Position numbers and translations under genes: made by a program
Notes under the pieces: model-generated
The model's input: the letters and a program-made list of their open reading frames with translations, nothing else
Told to the model about the DNA's origin: nothing
Database searches by the model: none
Assembly (NCBI GenBank): GCA_002500605.1
Contig: DLRR01000012.1
Location: 183,718-247,717 of the forward strand
Length of the DNA stretch: 64,000 bases
Direction of reading: 5' to 3'
From: Nitrospinaceae bacterium UBA7883
Lineage (GTDB): Bacteria; Nitrospinota_A; UBA7883
Part shown: piece by piece, positions 61,123 to 64,000 of the stretch
Layout: every line of letters starts with the position of its first letter
Position numbering within the stretch: the first letter of the stretch is position 1

Positions 61123-61287
61123 TTATTTTTGTGGATGAACTATTACAGGAACTTCTTCGTTAGGAGTAAACTTTTGGCCACACGTGCTATTCACACATTT
61201 ATTTTCTTGCCCCACTACTCCTTCTTGGTTTGTTTTGCAATGTGGACACAACACAACGGTAATTGTGTTTTCTGATACTTCGTTCAT
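61123..61287 (-). CDS. Tiny zinc-ribbon protein (54 residues)
   Basis: Reading the minus strand from the ATG at 61285-61287 gives 54 residues to a TAA at 61123. It has CPHC (residues 14-17) and CVNSTC (31-36), a CxxC plus CxxxxC pair typical of a single zinc ribbon, inside TVVLCPHCKTNQEGVVGQEN and KCVNSTCGQKFTPNEEVPV. A GGGG tract sits 6 nt before the ATG. I recognise no family. Coding bias is compatible, but this short frame needs homology to be sure. Confidence 0.55.
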   Translation of the reverse strand: MNEVSENTITVVLCPHCKTNQEGVVGQENKCVNSTCGQKFTPNEEVPVIVHPQK

Positions 61288-61652
61288 GCTTTTTCCCCGA
61301 ATTATTAGATGTTTATTAAATAGTAGTTACCACGCTAGTTCAAATATGCTTATTGCATCTTCGTAAGTATTTTATTGCCGCATCAATTTTTAAGGAGCCT
61401 AGAAATAGTCTTTTAGTTATTCCTCAAAAGCTGAGTCTAGTCTTTAAATATTTCACCTTTGTTACTCACCAACCAGCATTAATTTTGAACTAGGATTATA
61501 ACAGCAGAATACTGTTTCTGTACCAAAGAGGCTACTATTCCAAGCGTTTAGAGCCCAATAGTTGTCTTATTAAACTCCTTTATGGTATGCATGGGTTACC
61601 AAATGCTACAATGCCGTAGTTTATCGAGTTGGCAAAACTAGTGGAGATTTAA
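61288..61652. other. Intergenic region upstream of hemB
   Basis: 365 nt with no supported gene. It is AT-rich. A TTGTCT followed by TATGCA after 18 nt and a TACAAT about 40 nt before the hemB ATG are the only promoter-like elements seen. No tRNA, riboswitch or long inverted repeat is recognised. The purine-rich GGAG lies directly before the hemB start. Confidence 0.5.
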
Positions 61653-62627
61653 ATGCTATTCCCTAAGTATCGCGCAAGACGCATGCGCGCCTCAACTAAC
61701 ATCCGTAGGATGGTGCGTGAAAACAGGTTAAGCACTGACATGCTTGTATATCCAATGTTCGTCACTTTTGGTAAAAACAAGAAAGAAGAAATATCTTCGA
61801 TGCCAGGCAACTTCCGCTTTTCAGTAGATTTGATAGGCGATGTAGTCAAGGAAGTGGAATCGCTTGGCATACCAGCCGTAATTCTATTCGGCATTCCAAA
61901 AACCAAGGATGAAAATGGTAGTGAAGCATATAACCCAAACGGTGTGGTGCAACAAGCTGTGAGTGAAATAAAAAGTAAATGCCCTGACATGGTTGTTATA
62001 ACCGACGTTTGTATTGACGAATATACAACACATGGTCATTGCGGCGTAGTATCTGATGGGAAAGTTTTAAATGACCCAACTTTAGAGTTGCTCGAGTCCA
62101 TGGCTTTGACTCATGCCAACGTGGGAACTGATATAGTAGCTCCATCCGATATGATGGATGGACGTGTTGATGCCATAAGAAGAGCTTTAGACGAAAACGG
62201 ACACATAGATGTATCCATAATGTCATACTCAGCTAAGTATGCCTCTTCTTTTTATGGACCATTTCGAGAAGCGTGTAGCAGTTCTCCTCAGTTTGGTGAT
62301 CGATCTTCCTACCAAATGGATCCAGCCAACTCATTAGAAGCGATAAGGGAAGTGAATTTAGACATTGCAGAAAACGCCGATATCCTGATGGTAAAACCAG
62401 CACTTCCATATCTTGATATTGTTAGCATGGTTAAGTCTAAGTCTAATCTACCAATAGCAGCGTACAGTGTTTCTGGTGAGTACTCAATGATCGAGGCAGC
62501 AGGAAAAGCTGGATGGTTGGACAGGGAGAGGGCACACATGGAGGCACTCCTTTCCATTCACAGGGCTGGTGCCAATATTATCATCACGTACTTCGCCAAA
62601 GAAGCGGCTAAAATTATAAATAACTGA
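61653..62627 (+). CDS. hemB: Delta-aminolevulinic acid dehydratase (porphobilinogen synthase)
   Basis: The 324-residue enzyme has the two Schiff-base lysines: MSYSAKYASSFYGPFR (about 190-205) and DILMVKPALPYLDI (about 247-260). The metal loop is DVCIDEYTTHGHCG; compared with the zinc-cysteine triad enzymes the second Cys is Asp, so metal use may be mixed (Mg or a weaker zinc site). It joins two 5-aminolevulinate to porphobilinogen, the second common step of haem synthesis. GGAG lies 6 nt before the ATG. Confidence 0.95.
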   Translation: MLFPKYRARRMRASTNIRRMVRENRLSTDMLVYPMFVTFGKNKKEEISSMPGNFRFSVDLIGDVVKEVESLGIPAVILFGIPKTKDENGSEAYNPNGVVQQAVSEIKSKCPDMVVITDVCIDEYTTHGHCGVVSDGKVLNDPTLELLESMALTHANVGTDIVAPSDMMDGRVDAIRRALDENGHIDVSIMSYSAKYASSFYGPFREACSSSPQFGDRSSYQMDPANSLEAIREVNLDIAENADILMVKPALPYLDIVSMVKSKSNLPIAAYSVSGEYSMIEAAGKAGWLDRERAHMEALLSIHRAGANIIITYFAKEAAKIINN

Positions 62628-62708
62628 TTATTTGTTAGCATGACTTTCGAGGCATGCTAGCTTAAATAGTTAAAATTATTCATACTGTAATAGTGGAGTA
62701 GGTTTGAG

Positions 62709-63893
62709 ATGGGTCATATCTCTGGGTCCAAATCAGAACTCGTCCCACTAATTGACAGGCTTAACAAATACCCAATCGGACTTGTTGATAACGACAAACT
62801 TCGAGAAATCCTCTCAATAATCTTTGACGAAAAAGAAGCTTATGTAGCTTCAAAGTTTCCACTTGAAGAAGCCACTTTAGATGAAATATCAGTGTCATCC
62901 AATATCAGTGTTGATGAGTTACTTCCCATCTTGGAATGTATGGCAGATAAGGGTCTAGTGCTGGACATGCCTTACGAAGGAGTAACTTATTATCTTTTGA
63001 TGCCAGGACTAATTGGTTTTTTTGAATTTACTTTTATGAAAAACAGAGCCGATTTGCCAATGGAAGAACTGGCGACCCTTATGACCGACTATCTTAACGA
63101 TACAAGTGGACATGGCCAAGCAGACGAGTTTTTTGGAAGTAAAACCCAACTGACCCGCGCCCTAGTCTACGATGATAATATCCCAGTTACATCCACTATC
63201 ACCGAGCATGAAAGTGCTAGGGAAATTGTCAAAAAGGCTGGATACGGGGCTGCCGGTCTGTGCTATTGCCGACATAAGAAACATCATCAAGGTAAAAAAT
63301 GTAAAAAAGACGTGTCAATGGAAGATATTTGCATAACACTTGGTAAGAGCTCTGACTTTTTGGTCAGACGTGGATTCCATGAGCGAAAAACTGTTGATGA
63401 GCTCCTAGCTATACTTGATTACGCCAAATCGAAGAACTTAACACATGTGACAGAGAATGTGCGTAACCAGCCAGCCTTTATATGTAATTGCTGTAGCTGC
63501 TGCTGCGAACTAATGCATGGAGTGCAAGCCGGATATACAAATGGACTTGCAAAGACAGCATATTATCCCCATGTGGACTCTTGCTTATGTGATTATTGTG
63601 GCAAATGCATAGCTGCATGTAACGTAAAAGCTTTAGGTTCTGCTAAGCGCATCAGTAATGGGAAAAGGCATACGTATGTAAATAGTGAAGCATGCCTCGG
63701 CTGTGGGGTATGCATTGACCAATGTGATAGAAACGCATTAACAATGAACCCAAGAAAACCCGCAGCCCTACCTGTAGATCGTAATAGCATGTTTAAAAGC
63801 ATCTTATGGGAGAAAGGGAAATTGCTACCTTTCATCGCTGACAGAATAAAAAATAATACCCGTTCTATTTTATCAAAGCTTACGAAATGGTGA
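62709..63893 (+). CDS. Cysteine-rich 4Fe-4S ferredoxin-domain protein with winged-helix-like N-terminus
   Basis: The 394-residue product starts with a segment (about 15-120) whose SVSSNISVDELLPILECMAD and ADKGLVLDMPYEGVTYYLL pattern looks like a winged helix, then a Cys-rich middle (LCYCRHKKHHQGKKCKK, about 190-205; FICNCCSCCCELMHG, about 262-275). It closes with two 4Fe-4S motifs, CLCDYCGKCIAACNVKAL (about 293-310) and CLGCGVCIDQCDRNAL (about 334-349). It is a redox or electron-carrier protein, cytoplasmic since no signal peptide is seen. Known annotated homologues are uncharacterised ferredoxins. The stop lies 42 nt before the SRP RNA. Confidence 0.85.
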   Translation: MGHISGSKSELVPLIDRLNKYPIGLVDNDKLREILSIIFDEKEAYVASKFPLEEATLDEISVSSNISVDELLPILECMADKGLVLDMPYEGVTYYLLMPGLIGFFEFTFMKNRADLPMEELATLMTDYLNDTSGHGQADEFFGSKTQLTRALVYDDNIPVTSTITEHESAREIVKKAGYGAAGLCYCRHKKHHQGKKCKKDVSMEDICITLGKSSDFLVRRGFHERKTVDELLAILDYAKSKNLTHVTENVRNQPAFICNCCSCCCELMHGVQAGYTNGLAKTAYYPHVDSCLCDYCGKCIAACNVKALGSAKRISNGKRHTYVNSEACLGCGVCIDQCDRNALTMNPRKPAALPVDRNSMFKSILWEKGKLLPFIADRIKNNTRSILSKLTKW

Positions 63894-63935
63894 TATGAAG
63901 AAACATCGGTTACCACGAATCCTCTTGGAAAAAAT

Positions 63936-64000
63936 TGAAACGCCGGGGTTCTCACGGCACATCGAAAGCTCCGCTGCCGCTGCTCCCTTCCGGGCCTGAC
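63936..64000 (-). ncRNA. ffs: Signal recognition particle RNA (4.5S type), 5' end beyond window
   Basis: The minus strand read from base 64000 begins GTCAGGCCCGGAAGGGAGCA, the universal SRP RNA apical domain: stem CCC/GGG capped by a GGAA tetraloop, with the asymmetric internal-loop sequences UCAG and AGCAGC. The 3' arm follows, ending near a run of six T (complement of 63929-63934), which would act as a terminator. SRP RNA binds Ffh to target nascent membrane proteins. The missing 5' arm is upstream of base 64000 in this orientation. The short 3' arm suggests the small 4.5S form without an Alu domain. Confidence 0.9.

Noticed and set aside
1..64000. CRISPR arrays, insertion sequences, phage genes or defence systems
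   Set aside because: No regularly spaced repeats, transposase, integrase or phage structural motifs were found in either strand.

Overview
The window reads as a chromosomal segment of a moderately AT-rich, Gram-negative, respiring bacterium. Envelope genes (LptE, MltA, lipoproteins), cytochrome c maturation (CcmH), the ETF/ETF-quinone oxidoreductase system and a 4.5S-type SRP RNA support this. Several features point loosely to delta-proteobacteria-like or related marine lineages (SAR324, Nitrospinota, Dadabacteria and similar): the TatD/radical-SAM fusion, the long HflX, the DAK2-DegV fusion, the CarD protein and a CcmH with an M-C-x-C-G-C motif. No tRNA, 16S rRNA or diagnostic marker fixes the taxonomy, so this is inference. 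There is no phage, transposase, CRISPR array or defence island. Nearly all of it is core housekeeping DNA, densely packed, with many 1-8 nt gene overlaps and frequent GTG/TTG starts.

Layout. 1-3207 (minus): etfB, etfA and an ETF-quinone oxidoreductase cut by the window edge, feeding electrons from flavin dehydrogenases to quinone. 3363-7249 (plus): threonylcarbamoyl-AMP synthase, a TGS-less threonyl-tRNA synthetase, YajQ and a PhzF-like protein. 7251-11136 (minus): a compact operon of a PNP-fold nucleosidase, a GAF histidine kinase and an NtrC-like regulator whose GAFTGA loop is altered. 11355-17465 (plus): RDD membrane protein, class V aminotransferase plus SerA (serine synthesis), PurA, and a TatD-radical SAM fusion. 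17496-20825 (minus): ruvA, ruvC, yebC, moeA. 21066-26923 (plus): xseB, ispA, a LapA-domain protein, ftsH, surE, aroA. 27098-32998: ychF, a sugar nucleotidyltransferase, an ABC-2 exporter pair, transaldolase, NfeD protease.

33098-45176 (minus) is the spc/alpha-type ribosomal protein block, read rplV-rpsC-rplP-rpmC-rpsQ-rplN-rplX-rplE-rpsN-rpsH-rplF-rplR-rpsE-rplO-secY-adk-map-rpmJ-rpsM-rpsK-rpsD-rpoA-rplQ. It starts abruptly at rplV. The usual upstream S10 genes (rpsJ to rpsS), rpmD and infA are not in it. L22 carries a long Lys/Ala-rich tail.

45641-64000 holds a mixed set: ketopantoate reductase-like protein, glutaredoxin, two tiny zinc-ribbon proteins, HflX, LptE, an MltA gene broken by a one-base frameshift in an A9/T9 run, MtaB, GlgX, CarD, cytochrome c maturation proteins, TsaD (which works with the threonylcarbamoyl-AMP synthase at 3363 to make t6A), a DAK2-DegV fusion, a DsbA-like oxidoreductase, HemB, a cysteine-rich ferredoxin, and at the right edge the 3' part of the SRP RNA on the minus strand.

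No wholly new multi-gene system is evident. The strongest items for a second look are the nucleosidase-kinase-regulator operon with the non-GAFTGA regulator, the mltA homopolymer frameshift, the truncated S10 cluster with the L22 extension, the TatD-radical SAM and DAK2-DegV fusions, and two long imperfect palindromes in intergenic DNA (45493-45556 and 50090-50173).
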